Below, piece by piece: positions 53,542-62,586 of a stretch of DNA of 64,000 bases. The position numbers and the translations under genes are program-made. The notes beneath the pieces were generated by a model. It was not told the origin of the DNA and made no database searches. It saw only the letters and a program-made list of their open reading frames with translations. The number at the start of each line of letters is the position of its first letter. The first letter of the stretch is position 1. Origin of the DNA: Stenotrophomonas maltophilia (GTDB taxonomy: Bacteria > Pseudomonadota > Gammaproteobacteria > Xanthomonadales > Xanthomonadaceae); NCBI RefSeq assembly GCF_006970445.1, contig NZ_CP033877.1, positions 2,116,750 to 2,180,749 of the forward strand. Reading direction: 5' to 3'.

Positions 53542-54680
53542 GCAGCGATTACCTCAAAAGGGGAAGGGGTGGTGCGCAGGCGCTGTTCCAGCGGCGCATC
53601 GGTGGCGGCGATCACCGCACCACCCAGGCACACATCACCGTCATACAGCACCAGCGATTGACCGGGGGTAACGGCGCGCTGCGGGCGCGCGAAGGTGACC
53701 AGCACGCTGCCATCGTCCAGCACGTCGACCGTACACGGCTCATCGGGCTGGCGGTAGCGGGTCTGGGCGGTGCATTCGAAGCGCCGCGCGGGTGGTGAGC
53801 CGGCGATCCAGTGCGCGGTTTCCGAGCGCAGGCGATCGGACAGCATCCACTTGCTGTCGCGGTCCTGGTCCACGTACAGCACGTTGCTGGCCACATCCTT
53901 GCCGACCACGTACCACGGCGCGGCCGGGCGGCCACGCACGCCGCCGATGTTCAGGCCCTCGCGCTGGCCCAGGGTGAAATAGAACACGCCCGGGTGTTCG
54001 GCAATCACGCTGCCGTCGGCCGGGTCGAGGATCTGGCCGGTCCTGGCCGGCAGGTAGCGGCCGAGGAACTCTCGGAAATCCCGCTCGCCGATGAAACAGA
54101 TGCCGGTGGAATCCTTCTTGGCGTGGGTCGGCAGGCCGACGTCGCGCGCGATCCGGCGCAGGTCGCTCTTTTCCAGGTCGCCGATCGGGAACAGGGTGGC
54201 CGCCAGCTGTTCCTGGCCCAGTTGGTGCAGGAAGTAGCTCTGGTCCTTGGATCGATCGGCGCCGCGCAGCAGCAGCCACTGGTGGCCGCGCTGGGTCACC
54301 CGTGCATAGTGGCCGGTGGCGATGCGCTCGGCGCCCAGCTCGCGGGCGGCATCCAGGAAATGCTTGAACTTTACTTCGCGGTTGCACAGCACGTCCGGGT
54401 TCGGTGTGCGGCCGGCCGCGTACTCGGCCAGGAAGTGCTCGAACACGCCCTGCCAGTACTCGCTGGAGAAGTCCCGGAAGTGGAACGGGATGCCGAGCAG
54501 GCCGCAGACGGCGACCGCATCGCGACGGTCATCCTCGGCGCGGCAGTCACCGCTGCCGTCGTCAGCCCAGTTCTGCATGAACAGACCGGCCACGGCCTCG
54601 CCCTGCTGTACCAGGCGCCAGGCGGCGACCGAGGAATCGACGCCACCGGAAACGCCCACCATCACGCGCGGAGTGCTCAT
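53538..54680 (-). CDS. mnmA: MnmA, tRNA-uridine 2-sulfurtransferase
   Basis: 380 residues. ATP-pyrophosphatase P-loop [12 protein letters not shown] at 9-20, catalytic cysteines in [15 protein letters not shown] and [17 protein letters not shown]-terminal barrel with [15 protein letters not shown]. Makes 2-thiouridine at position 34 of Lys, Glu and Gln tRNAs. ATG at 54680; it overlaps the NUDIX gene by 4 bases and hflD by 4. Confidence 0.98.
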   Translation of the reverse strand: MSTPRVMVGVSGGVDSSVAAWRLVQQGEAVAGLFMQNWADDGSGDCRAEDDRRDAVAVCGLLGIPFHFRDFSSEYWQGVFEHFLAEYAAGRTPNPDVLCNREVKFKHFLDAARELGAERIATGHYARVTQRGHQWLLLRGADRSKDQSYFLHQLGQEQLAATLFPIGDLEKSDLRRIARDVGLPTHAKKDSTGICFIGERDFREFLGRYLPARTGQILDPADGSVIAEHPGVFYFTLGQREGLNIGGVRGRPAAPWYVVGKDVASNVLYVDQDRDSKWMLSDRLRSETAHWIAGSPPARRFECTAQTRYRQPDEPCTVDVLDDGSVLVTFARPQRAVTPGQSLVLYDGDVCLGGAVIAATDAPLEQRLRTTPSPFEVIAA

Positions 54681-55138
54681 GCGACCTCCCGGACCAGCGA
54701 AAGCGGATGGCGTTGGCCACCCAGGTAATCGGCCACCACCTGCCACACCAGCGGGCTGCGCTGGCGCTCACCGGCGGCCTGCAGCTCGGCCGGAGTCAGC
54801 CACAGCGCGCGGTCGATGCCGGTGTCCAGCGGCTGCGCCGGGTCGTGCGAGACCGGTCGCGCCGCGTAGCAGAAGCGCAGGAAGACGGTGCCGTCGCCGG
54901 CGGTCCACTGGTAGCAGCCGACGAAGTGGGTCAGTTGCACCGTCCAGCCGGTTTCCTCGCGGGTCTCGCGCAGGGCTGCCTCGGCCAGGCTTTCGCCCGG
55001 CTCGAGGTGGCCGGCCGGCTGGTTCAGCACCTGGCGGCCGTCGATGGTTTCTTCAACCAGCAGCACGCGGCCGCCGTCGACCACCACGGTGGCGACGGTG
55101 GCGTGCGGTGCCCAGCGCGGGTCCGGCGTGGTGTTCAA
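54677..55138 (-). CDS. NUDIX phosphatase (NudJ-like)
   Basis: 153 residues with a full NUDIX box [23 protein letters not shown] (about 43-65), the Mg-binding glutamates being present. Place directly before mnmA and hflD matches E. coli nudJ, an HMP-PP/nucleotide phosphatase; by sequence alone the substrate cannot be fixed. Confidence 0.9.
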   Translation of the reverse strand: MNTTPDPRWAPHATVATVVVDGGRVLLVEETIDGRQVLNQPAGHLEPGESLAEAALRETREETGWTVQLTHFVGCYQWTAGDGTVFLRFCYAARPVSHDPAQPLDTGIDRALWLTPAELQAAGERQRSPLVWQVVADYLGGQRHPLSLVREVA

Positions 55139-55139
55139 C

Positions 55140-55613
55140 TCAGAACTCGTCCTTCTTGGTCAGTTCCAGCTCCATCGCGTCGGCGGTGCGGATGGCCGCA
55201 TCGATGGCGTCGCTGAGCTGGTCGGCGGTGGCATCGGCGTCGATCTTCACCACGAACATCGCGGTGGTGTCCTGCTTCACCCAGCCGCCCATCTTGGCGT
55301 CCTGCGAATCTTCCAGCAGGCGGTTGGCCACGGTCACCGGGAACTGCTTGGTCTTGGCGCTGTAGGCCGGCGACCAGATCTCGCGGATGTTGTGGGTGCC
55401 GAAATCTTCCACCGCCGAGCGCACGTAGACCATCTGGGTGCGGTCACCCTCGACGTCGAAGACCATGCGGTAGTCGCCATCCTCGTCGACTTCGTAGGTG
55501 TAACCCAGCTTGTCCAGGTGGCGGGCCACGGACTTGTCGGCGCTGGTCGCGGCGGCGGCAGAGCCGGCAGCGGCCAGGGCGATCAGCAGGGCGGGGAGAA
55601 GGGTCCTTTTCAT
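55140..55613 (-). CDS. secreted YbjN-like protein
   Basis: 157 residues. Signal peptide MKRTLLPALLIALAAAGSAAAAT, then an alpha/beta domain (LDKLGYTYEVDEDGDYRMVF, NRLLEDSQDAKMGGWVKQDT, MFVVKIDADATADQLSDAID) whose shape suggests the YbjN/CesT-like fold. Ends KKDEF. No catalytic motif. One base before the NUDIX gene, so possibly one transcript with NUDIX-mnmA-hflD. Function unknown. Confidence 0.75.
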   Translation of the reverse strand: MKRTLLPALLIALAAAGSAAAATSADKSVARHLDKLGYTYEVDEDGDYRMVFDVEGDRTQMVYVRSAVEDFGTHNIREIWSPAYSAKTKQFPVTVANRLLEDSQDAKMGGWVKQDTTAMFVVKIDADATADQLSDAIDAAIRTADAMELELTKKDEF

Positions 55614-55713
55614 GAAGATCCTGTGAAACAGTGTTGAGAGAGGGTGCAATTGTGACGGTGGGCGTGCGTGCCGTCCAATCTGCGGCAGGCCGACGCAGGC
55701 TTGCCCGAGCCTC

Positions 55714-55719
55714 TATAAT
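55714..55719 (+). promoter_or_regulatory. perfect -10 box before clpS
   Basis: TATAAT seven bases before the clpS ATG. No good -35 at 16-18 bases. A transcript from it would start at or very near the ATG, giving a leaderless mRNA. Confidence 0.45.
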
Positions 55720-55725
55720 GGACGG

Positions 55726-56052
55726 ATGCCCCATGAGTCCTCCCCCGATTCCCAGCACGAGCACGGCGTTGCCGTGGAGCCCGCGCGCCCGGAAGTGGCG
55801 CCGCCGCCGTTCTACCAGGTGATGCTGCTCAACGACGACTACACCCCGATGGATTTCGTGGTGGATGTGCTGCAGCAGTTCTTCAGCATGGACCTGGACA
55901 AGGCCACGCAGGTGATGCTGCACGTCCACACCCGCGGCCGCGGCGTCTGCGGGGTCTTCACCCGCGAAGTGGCCGAGACCAAGGTCGCCCAGGTCAACGA
56001 GTACTCGCGCATGAACCAGCACCCGCTGCTGTGCACGATGGAAAAGGCCTGA
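55726..56052 (+). CDS. clpS: ClpS, N-degron adaptor of ClpAP
   Basis: 108 residues. Disordered N-terminus ([20 protein letters not shown]) then the ClpS core [27 protein letters not shown], with [19 protein letters not shown] and a terminal [10 protein letters not shown]. It brings N-end-rule substrates to ClpA. There is no ribosome site before the ATG, and a perfect -10 box lies seven bases upstream. clpA follows on the same strand but an opposite gene intervenes. Confidence 0.97.
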   Translation: MPHESSPDSQHEHGVAVEPARPEVAPPPFYQVMLLNDDYTPMDFVVDVLQQFFSMDLDKATQVMLHVHTRGRGVCGVFTREVAETKVAQVNEYSRMNQHPLLCTMEKA

Positions 56053-56095
56053 GCGGCTGTCGATTTTCGTCCGGGCGCATCGTTCCCGGATGGGT

Positions 56096-56177
56096 GTGCC
56101 CACCAAGGTGGGCACCTACCAAGGCATGAGGCCTGTATCGATCCTGGGCGGCCGTGCCCACCAAGGTGGGCATCTAC
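56096..56177 (-). repeat. tandem SMAG pair after clpS
   Basis: GTGCCCACC-AA-GGTGGGCAC-CTAC at 56096-56119 and GTGCCCACC-AA-GGTGGGCAT-CTAC at 56154-56177, same orientation. They lie between the convergent clpS and kinase genes. Confidence 0.85.
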
Positions 56178-56189
56178 CAGAACGCTGGA

Positions 56190-57002
56190 TCACCCCTCCG
56201 CCAACGCCTCCAGCGCCATCCGTGCCACCGCCTCGTCGACGTCGGCGGGGGCGCCATCATCCCTGAACCACACCGCCGACAGCGCCGCGCTGGCTGCGAT
56301 CCAGCGCAGCAAGCGTGTGCGTTCCAGCCCGGCCAGCGCACTGACCTGTTGCAGCCGTGCGGCAAAGCGCTCGGGCCGCGTAGCAACGTGGATGGCCGGG
56401 CCGCAGAGATCCGGGTTGCTGAACATCGTCGTGTAATCGAACGCACGGTCGCCCAGCAGCCGCTTCGGGTCGATCGCCAGCCAGCCGCGCGGGCCGAAAT
56501 CCAGCACGTTGTCGTGGTGCAGGTCGCCGTGCAGCGGCCGGATCTCCCGTTCTTCCTGCAGTACCCCCTCCGCCAGCGATCTGCACTGTTCCAGCAGTGG
56601 TGGCAGCGTGGCCCTTGGCTGCAGCAGGTCGACGAACCATGTACGCAGGCAGACCAGTTCCGCTGGCGGCGCGCTCCGTGGCCGGTGCAGCCGCTGCAGG
56701 ACCTGGCACAGGATCGTGGTGCAGGCGTCATCGTCGTCCTCGATCGAACGTTGCCGCAGCGAATCGCCGCCGGCACGCTCGATCAGGATCGCCGGCCCCT
56801 CGTGGGCCAGCAGGCGGGCAGCGCCATCGCCATCCCACCAGCGCAGCAGGCGATGGCTGTTCTGCTCCTCGGTTTCGCTGCTGACCTTCAGCATCGCCGG
56901 TGCGCCGGTGGCGGTCAGTACCGGCCAGAGTCGGGCATGGGGCGTTTCGATGGCCGGGCCATCACGCCGCAATCGCCAGCGGGTCAGGTAGGGTTCGCTC
57001 AT
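56190..57002 (-). CDS. APH(6)-like aminoglycoside/hydroxyurea kinase family protein
   Basis: 270 residues from ATG at 57002. Kinase-like fold with the phosphotransferase motif PLHGDLHHDNVLDFG (H158, D160, N165) and the following Asp motif LAIDPKRLLGDRAFDY (D178). This is the pattern of the APH_6_hur family (streptomycin 6-kinases and hydroxyurea phosphotransferases). Whether it confers resistance cannot be told from sequence. It lies between clpS and clpA on the opposite strand, an insertion in an order (clpS-clpA) that is usually contiguous; its codon use matches neighbours. Confidence 0.85.
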   Translation of the reverse strand: MSEPYLTRWRLRRDGPAIETPHARLWPVLTATGAPAMLKVSSETEEQNSHRLLRWWDGDGAARLLAHEGPAILIERAGGDSLRQRSIEDDDDACTTILCQVLQRLHRPRSAPPAELVCLRTWFVDLLQPRATLPPLLEQCRSLAEGVLQEEREIRPLHGDLHHDNVLDFGPRGWLAIDPKRLLGDRAFDYTTMFSNPDLCGPAIHVATRPERFAARLQQVSALAGLERTRLLRWIAASAALSAVWFRDDGAPADVDEAVARMALEALAEG

Positions 57003-57140
57003 GCTGGGCGGGCTCTCCTGGAGTGAATGAAGATCAAGCAATTCGCACTGCTAACGCCATCTGAACGCAGCAATCCGCTAGGGTGATGGAAATCGCGTAG
57101 TCAGGCCGCATATTGTCCCCATCTGCCGCCGGAGTAATCC

Positions 57141-59426
57141 ATGTTCAGCAAAGACCTCGAACACACCATCGGCCAGTGCTACAAGCGCGCCCGTGAGGCC
57201 CGGCATGAATTCATGACGGTCGAACACCTGCTGTTGGCACTGCTCGACAACCCGTCCGCCCAGGCCGTATTGAAGGCCTGTGGCGCCGACGCAGAACGCC
57301 TGCGCCAGGAGCTGGAGCAGGCCATCGAGGCCTCCGTGTCCCGCCTGGCCGAAGATGACGGCCGCGATACCCAGCCGACCCTGGGCTTCCAGCGCGTGCT
57401 GCAGCGGGCCGTGTACCACGTGCAGTCCTCGGGCAAGAAGGAGGTCACCGGCGCCAACGTGCTGGTGGCCATCTTCGGCGAAAAGGACTCCCATGCCGTC
57501 TATTACCTCAACCAGCAGGATGTCACCCGGCTGGATGTGGTCAATTACCTGTCCCACGGCATCGCCAAGCTGGGCGAGGAAGGCGAGCAGCCGTCCTCCT
57601 CTTCCGAGGGCGAGAGCCGCATGGAAGGCGGGGAGGGCGAGCCGAAGGGCGATGCCCTGACCGAGTTCGCCAGCAATCTCAACGAACAGGCCCGGGCCGG
57701 TCGCATCGACCCGCTGGTCGGCCGTGCCGACGAGATCGAACGCACCATCCAGGTCCTGTGCCGCCGCCGCAAGAACAACCCGCTGTACGTGGGCGAGGCC
57801 GGCGTGGGCAAGACCGCGATTGCCGAAGGCCTGGCCCGCCGCATTGTCGAAGGCTCGGTGCCTGAGGTGTTGGCCGACGCGGTGATCTATTCGCTCGACC
57901 TGGGCGCGCTGGTGGCCGGCACCAAGTACCGCGGTGACTTCGAGAAGCGCCTGAAGAGCGTGCTGACCGCGCTGAAGAAGGTGCCCAACGCGGTGCTGTT
58001 CATCGACGAGATCCACACCATCATCGGTGCCGGTTCGGCGTCGGGCGGCACCATGGATGCCTCCAACCTGATCAAGCCGGCCCTGGCCTCCGGCGAGCTG
58101 CGCTGCATCGGTTCGACCACCTTCCAGGAGTACCGCGGCATCTTCGAGAAGGACCGGGCGCTGGCCCGTCGCTTCCAGAAGATCGACATCGTCGAGCCGA
58201 CCGTTGGCGAGACCTACGAGATCCTGCAGGGCCTGAAGTCCAAATACGAACTGCACCACGGCGTGACCTATTCCGACGAGGCACTGCAGGCTGCGGTGGA
58301 CCTGTCGGTGAAGCACATCGGCGACCGCCTGCTACCGGACAAGGCCATCGACGTGATCGATGAGGCCGGCGCCCGTCAGCGCCTGCTGCCGGAAGGTCAG
58401 CGCAAGGAGCTGATCGACGTCGAGGAAGTGGAGGCGATCGTCGCCAAGATGGCGCGCATCCCGACCAAGCAGGTCAGCGCCACCGACAAGGATGTGCTGC
58501 AGCACCTGGAGCGCAACCTGAAGATGGTGATCTTCGGCCAGGATCCGGCCATCGAGACGCTGTCCTCGGCGATCAAGCTGGCCCGTTCGGGCCTGGGCAA
58601 TCCGGAAAAGCCGATCGGCAACTTCCTGTTCGCCGGTCCGACCGGTGTCGGCAAGACCGAGGTGACCAAGCAGCTGGCGCTGCAGCTGGGCATCGAGCTG
58701 GTCCGCTTCGACATGTCCGAGTACATGGAGCCGCATTCGATCAGCCGCCTGATCGGTGCCCCTCCGGGCTACGTCGGCTTCGACCAGGGCGGCCTGCTGA
58801 CCGAGAAGATCGTCAAGACACCGCACTGCGTGCTGTTGCTGGACGAGATCGAGAAGGCGCACCCGGACATCTTCAACATCCTGTTGCAGGTGATGGACCG
58901 CGGCGTGCTGACCGATACCAACGGTCGTGAAGCCAACTTCAAGAACGTGGTGCTGGTGATGACCACCAATGCCGGCGCGGCGCAGGCCTCGCGGCGCTCG
59001 ATCGGCTTCACCAAGCAGGACCATGCCACCGACGCGATGGAGACCATCCGTCGTAGCTTCACCCCGGAATTCCGCAACCGCCTCGACGCGGTGGTGCAGT
59101 TCCAGGCGCTGGGCTTCGAGCACATCCTGCGCGTGGTCGACAAGTTCCTGATCGAGCTGGAAATGCTGCTGCAGGACAAGCACGTCAGCCTGTCGGCCAC
59201 GCCGACCGCGCGCGACTGGCTGGCCCACCACGGCTTCGACCCGCTGATGGGTGCGCGCCCGATGGCCCGCGTGATCCAGGACAAGATCAAGCGTCCGCTG
59301 GCCGACGAGCTGCTGTTCGGCAAGCTGGTCAACGGCGGCAAGGTGAACATCGATGTCCGCGACGACGAGCTGGTGGTCGAGACCCAGGCCGAGCCGGAGC
59401 GCCTGCTGCCGGCGACTGTGGAGTGA
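57141..59426 (+). CDS. clpA: ClpA, ATPase subunit of ClpAP protease
   Basis: 761 residues. N-domain (MFSKDLEHTIGQCYKRAREA) that binds ClpS, first AAA+ domain with GEAGVGKT and FIDEIHTIIGAG, second with GPTGVGKTEV and LLLDEIEKAHPDIF, and the IGL-type loop region for ClpP. Unfolds substrates for ClpP. Ribosome site GGAG before the ATG. Length is close to E. coli ClpA (758). Confidence 0.98.
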   Translation: MFSKDLEHTIGQCYKRAREARHEFMTVEHLLLALLDNPSAQAVLKACGADAERLRQELEQAIEASVSRLAEDDGRDTQPTLGFQRVLQRAVYHVQSSGKKEVTGANVLVAIFGEKDSHAVYYLNQQDVTRLDVVNYLSHGIAKLGEEGEQPSSSSEGESRMEGGEGEPKGDALTEFASNLNEQARAGRIDPLVGRADEIERTIQVLCRRRKNNPLYVGEAGVGKTAIAEGLARRIVEGSVPEVLADAVIYSLDLGALVAGTKYRGDFEKRLKSVLTALKKVPNAVLFIDEIHTIIGAGSASGGTMDASNLIKPALASGELRCIGSTTFQEYRGIFEKDRALARRFQKIDIVEPTVGETYEILQGLKSKYELHHGVTYSDEALQAAVDLSVKHIGDRLLPDKAIDVIDEAGARQRLLPEGQRKELIDVEEVEAIVAKMARIPTKQVSATDKDVLQHLERNLKMVIFGQDPAIETLSSAIKLARSGLGNPEKPIGNFLFAGPTGVGKTEVTKQLALQLGIELVRFDMSEYMEPHSISRLIGAPPGYVGFDQGGLLTEKIVKTPHCVLLLDEIEKAHPDIFNILLQVMDRGVLTDTNGREANFKNVVLVMTTNAGAAQASRRSIGFTKQDHATDAMETIRRSFTPEFRNRLDAVVQFQALGFEHILRVVDKFLIELEMLLQDKHVSLSATPTARDWLAHHGFDPLMGARPMARVIQDKIKRPLADELLFGKLVNGGKVNIDVRDDELVVETQAEPERLLPATVE

Positions 59427-59460
59427 GCTGACGCCGGGCCTGGCCCGGTGGGCCTGAAAC

Positions 59461-59488
59461 GACAAGGGCGGCTTCGGCCGCCCTTGTC
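59461..59488. terminator. bidirectional terminator with TTCG loop after clpA
   Basis: 12-base stem GACAAGGGCGGC / GCCGCCCTTGTC closed by TTCG, an exceptionally stable tetraloop. It lies between the convergent clpA and the small secreted-protein gene and can serve both. Confidence 0.8.
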
Positions 59489-59498
59489 ATGTGCGCCG

Positions 59499-59879
59499 TC
59501 AGCGGCTGCGCTGGCGGGCCTTCTTCTTGAAGGTGGCCTCGTCGACAGGCTCGATCTGCGACACGATGCAGCGACTGGAATCGGTGTGCAGCTGGCTGCG
59601 CCCAGCGGCACACAGCAGGCCCTGCTGGCCGTCCGTGGAGAAACTCAGTTTCCGGGAGTAGCCCGCTGCCGAGCAGTCGTCCTGGAAATGCACGACGTAG
59701 TGGTCCTGGCCATTGCGTAGCAGGATGTTGCGCGAGGCGCCGGCGCGCACCAGTTGCTGATCGCTGCCCAGTTGGACGCAGTCACTGGCGGCGGAAGGGG
59801 TGTCGGCGGCGCGCGCGGGCAGTGCGCTGGTGGACGCGACAGCGGCGACGAGCAGAGCGGTCAGCGGGAGCATGTTCAT
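59499..59879 (-). CDS. small secreted cysteine-containing protein, unknown function
   Basis: 126 residues from ATG at 59879. Signal peptide (MNMLPLTALLVAAVASTSALPARA) and a mature domain with four cysteines (SDCVQ, DDCSA, LLCAA, SRCIV) likely in two disulfides, ending in a basic tail (FKKKARQRSR). No family recognised. Isolated between clpA (convergent) and infA. Confidence 0.75.
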   Translation of the reverse strand: MNMLPLTALLVAAVASTSALPARAADTPSAASDCVQLGSDQQLVRAGASRNILLRNGQDHYVVHFQDDCSAAGYSRKLSFSTDGQQGLLCAAGRSQLHTDSSRCIVSQIEPVDEATFKKKARQRSR

Positions 59880-60025
59880 GGCGGGGCAGGGGGATGGCGA
59901 TCCGGACTGGATCGGGTCCCACGATGCCGCCACGGATGCAGATGCGAATCTGCCGCAAGCAGGGCTGACCGACGTCACGGTGAGTTCGGTCACGATGACC
60001 TCCGGCAGGGCCGGATTTCAGGCAT

Positions 60026-60055
60026 GACAAAAGGCCAGCAACCAGGGCTGGCCTT
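60026..60055 (-). terminator. rho-independent terminator of infA
   Basis: Stem AAGGCCAGC / GCTGGCCTT with a 7-base loop, then TTGTC on the minus strand. Begins 27 bases past the infA stop. Confidence 0.85.
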
Positions 60056-60082
60056 GTCGAAGTGGCGCAGCGCGCCGACCGC

Positions 60083-60301
60083 TTACTTCATGCGGTAGGT
60101 GATACGACCCTTGGTCAGGTCGTACGGGGTCATTTCAACCTTGACCCGGTCACCGGTGAGGATGCGGATGTAGTTCTTGCGCATGCGGCCGGAGATGTGG
60201 GCGATGATTTCGTGCCCATTTTCCAGACGAACGCGGAAAGTGGTGTTCGGCAGCGTCTCGCTGACGGTGCCCTCGAACTCGATGGAATCGTCTTTCGACA
60301 T
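60083..60301 (-). CDS. infA: translation initiation factor IF-1
   Basis: 72 residues, OB-fold, [20 protein letters not shown] ... [20 protein letters not shown] ... [15 protein letters not shown], near-identical in pattern to bacterial IF-1. Occupies the ribosomal A site during initiation. Flanked by aat upstream, as in the E. coli clpS-clpA-infA-aat order. Confidence 0.98.
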   Translation of the reverse strand: MSKDDSIEFEGTVSETLPNTTFRVRLENGHEIIAHISGRMRKNYIRILTGDRVKVEMTPYDLTKGRITYRMK

Positions 60302-60387
60302 GTAGTCCTGTGCGGTTCAGAAAACGGCCACGCTGGGCCTAAGGCGCGGTATTTTACGCGTGACGGGCCCAGCTTGCAAAGTTTGTG

Positions 60388-61128
60388 TTAACCCCCAGCC
60401 AAACGCTGTGCCGGCAAGCGTCCGACGGCCTGTGTCCACGGGCCTTCACGGCCGTCACGGCGTACGGCCTGGCGCACGTGCTGCAGGAATTCCGCGCGCG
60501 GCAGGTGTTCGGCACCCATCCGCAGCAGGTGCGGATTCTCCACCTGGGCATCGATCAGCTCCCAGCCCCAGCCGTCAAGCGTGGATGCCAGCGCCGTCAG
60601 CGCGATCTTGGAGCCACCGCTGGCGCCACTGAACATGCTCTCGCCGAAGAACATCGACCCGATGGCCACGCCGTAGATGCCGCCGACCAGCGACTGTCGG
60701 TCCCAGACCTCGAAGGAGTGCGCAAAGCCGAGGTCATGCAGCTGGCTGTAGGCCTCGACCATCGCCGGGCTGATCCAGGTGCCATCCTGGCCGGGCCGAG
60801 GTGCCGCCGCACAGGCGCGCATCACCCGGCTGAAAGCGGTGTCGGCGGTGACCTCCCAGGTGCTGCCGCGCAACTGGCGGCGGAAACGGCTGGACAGATG
60901 CACGCCCTCGGTGCGGAACACCACGCGTGGGTCCGGCGACCACCACAGGATCGGCTCGCCCTCGCTGAACCACGGAAAGATGCCGCCAGCGTAGGCGTTG
61001 AGCAGGCGTGCCGGATGCAGGTCGCCGCCCACTGCCAGCAGGCCGTCGGGCTGGCGCAGGGCCGTCTCGGCCGGGGGGAATGGCGCGTCCGGCGCATCGG
61101 CCAGGCGCCAGGGCAGCTGGCGGGTCAT
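60388..61128 (-). CDS. aat: Aat, leucyl/phenylalanyl-tRNA-protein transferase
   Basis: 246 residues from ATG at 61128. Family signature GGIFPWFSEGEPILWWSPDP (about 48-67), RVVFRTEGVHLSSRFRR, and GGIYGVAIGSMFFGESMFSG. Adds Leu or Phe to proteins with N-terminal Arg or Lys, making N-degrons read by ClpS; this links it functionally with clpS and clpA nearby. A start 15 codons upstream is possible but less likely. Confidence 0.97.
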   Translation of the reverse strand: MTRQLPWRLADAPDAPFPPAETALRQPDGLLAVGGDLHPARLLNAYAGGIFPWFSEGEPILWWSPDPRVVFRTEGVHLSSRFRRQLRGSTWEVTADTAFSRVMRACAAAPRPGQDGTWISPAMVEAYSQLHDLGFAHSFEVWDRQSLVGGIYGVAIGSMFFGESMFSGASGGSKIALTALASTLDGWGWELIDAQVENPHLLRMGAEHLPRAEFLQHVRQAVRRDGREGPWTQAVGRLPAQRLAGG

Positions 61129-61202
61129 GTCCTCATTGTATTCGTCGTGGTGATCGCTGATGTCTGGCACCATCAGCCTCCAACGGCAAGGAGCCCCACG
61201 GC

Positions 61203-62471
61203 ATGAGTGACGCGATCACCGCCATCCTCGATGTGCACGACACCCCGCGCACGCGTAACGACAGCCAGGGGATGCTGCTGGCGTTGGCCAGCGAGGCGCC
61301 TTTGCAGCTCGGTGGGCTGATGCTGCAGGCGCTCGCCCGACGCTCGCCCAGCTCGACTTTCCTCGATACTGCACTGGACCTGCTGCGGGATGAGTCAGTG
61401 GCGCCGGTCTGTGCCGAGGCCTGGCGGCGCTATCGGGATGGCGAGCGCGGCGAGCTGCTGGCCAGTGTGATCGAATTCGCCAGCTACCAGGCGCCTCAGG
61501 TGCTGCAGGACGACTGGGAGGCCTTGCTGGTGCTGGCCACCGAAGACGAGCTGCAGCTGGCCTCGCAGGTGTGGCGGGACCTGCCAGCCGAGGTGGCCGC
61601 GCAGTGGGCGCAGGCCCTGGCCGAGGCTGGGGACGATCGTGAGATGGCGCGGGCCAGGGTACTGCTGCTCGCCACACAGCCGGACAGCTACCCGGCGGCC
61701 CGCGGATACCTCGCCGACTGGGGGCAGCTGGACCCCGAGGTCTGGGCGCATTGGGCCGGCGTTGCCAACGGTGCGCGGCCGCGCCGCCTGCATGGGGAGC
61801 GGCCGCTGCACATCCGCTTCGGCCGCGAGCAGCATCGCGCTCAGGTGGCCGACGAGCCGAGCTGGCGCAAACGCATCTGGCGCCTGCATCCGACCTGGAA
61901 TGGTGGGCAGGTACAGCACGCCGGCCACATGGGCGGACCACTGGAAGCGCTGTGTGGCAGCTGCCATGCGCCGCTGCAGCGCCTGCTGCAGACCGACGCT
62001 GCCGCGCTGCAGCCGGGTGCAGCGGGCGAGATCACGCTGGGCCTGTGCCTGGACTGCTGCGGCTGGGAAGATCCGCCGGTGCGCTTCTATCGCCACGACG
62101 GCGAGGGCCTGCCCGGCTGCCATCCCAGCCAGTACCGCGAGGTGCCGAACACGCCCACCGACAGCGGCGACCTGATGCAGGCCGAGGTGGGCCTTGTGGC
62201 GCTGGAAAGCGTGCGCTGGCAGCAACAGGACTGGGGCCAGTCCAATCATCGGCAGAACCTGTCACGCGTGGGCGGTGCGCCCAGCTGGGTGCAGAGTGCC
62301 TGGTACCCTGCGTGCATCGATTGCGGCGAGGAGATGCCCTTCGTGATGCAGCTGGATTCGACGCTGCCGACCACGCGTGAGGGTACGCTGCTGTGGGGCA
62401 GTGGCGGCATGCTCTACACGTTCTGGTGCGCGACGTGCCGGGTGAGTGGGCACTTCTGGCAGTGCACCTGA
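61203..62471 (+). CDS. large protein with four CxxC zinc-type motifs, DUF1963-like C-terminus
   Basis: 422 residues. The first ~180 residues are helical, leucine/alanine-rich and repeat-like. The rest holds paired cysteines C251-C254 (CGSC), C282-C285 (CLDC), C371-C374 (CIDC) and C409-C412 (CATC), which could bind two zinc ions. NLSRVGGAPSWVQ and MPFVMQLDS recall DUF1963-type proteins. Function unknown. Divergent from aat; ribosome site AAGGAG. Confidence 0.75.
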   Translation: MSDAITAILDVHDTPRTRNDSQGMLLALASEAPLQLGGLMLQALARRSPSSTFLDTALDLLRDESVAPVCAEAWRRYRDGERGELLASVIEFASYQAPQVLQDDWEALLVLATEDELQLASQVWRDLPAEVAAQWAQALAEAGDDREMARARVLLLATQPDSYPAARGYLADWGQLDPEVWAHWAGVANGARPRRLHGERPLHIRFGREQHRAQVADEPSWRKRIWRLHPTWNGGQVQHAGHMGGPLEALCGSCHAPLQRLLQTDAAALQPGAAGEITLGLCLDCCGWEDPPVRFYRHDGEGLPGCHPSQYREVPNTPTDSGDLMQAEVGLVALESVRWQQQDWGQSNHRQNLSRVGGAPSWVQSAWYPACIDCGEEMPFVMQLDSTLPTTREGTLLWGSGGMLYTFWCATCRVSGHFWQCT

Positions 62472-62553
62472 GCGCAGCGCACTCGCCATCGCGCTGGTAA
62501 ACGCCAACCCTATGGCCTGGTGGGTGCCGATCTTGCCTCGGTCGGACGTCCTG

Positions 62554-62577
62554 GTAGGTGCCAACCTTGGTTGGCAC
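62554..62577 (+). repeat. SMAG palindrome
   Basis: GTAG then GTGCCAACC-TT-GGTTGGCAC, the full form of the element seen at 2260 and 8938. It lies between two convergent genes, just past the GNAT-like gene stop. Confidence 0.85.
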
Positions 62578-62586
62578 GCTTTTCCG

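Noticed and set aside
56154..57026. Plus-strand frame of 290 codons opposite the APH(6)-like gene
   Set aside because: Overlaps a gene with clear kinase motifs and has Gln/Arg/His-rich shadow composition.
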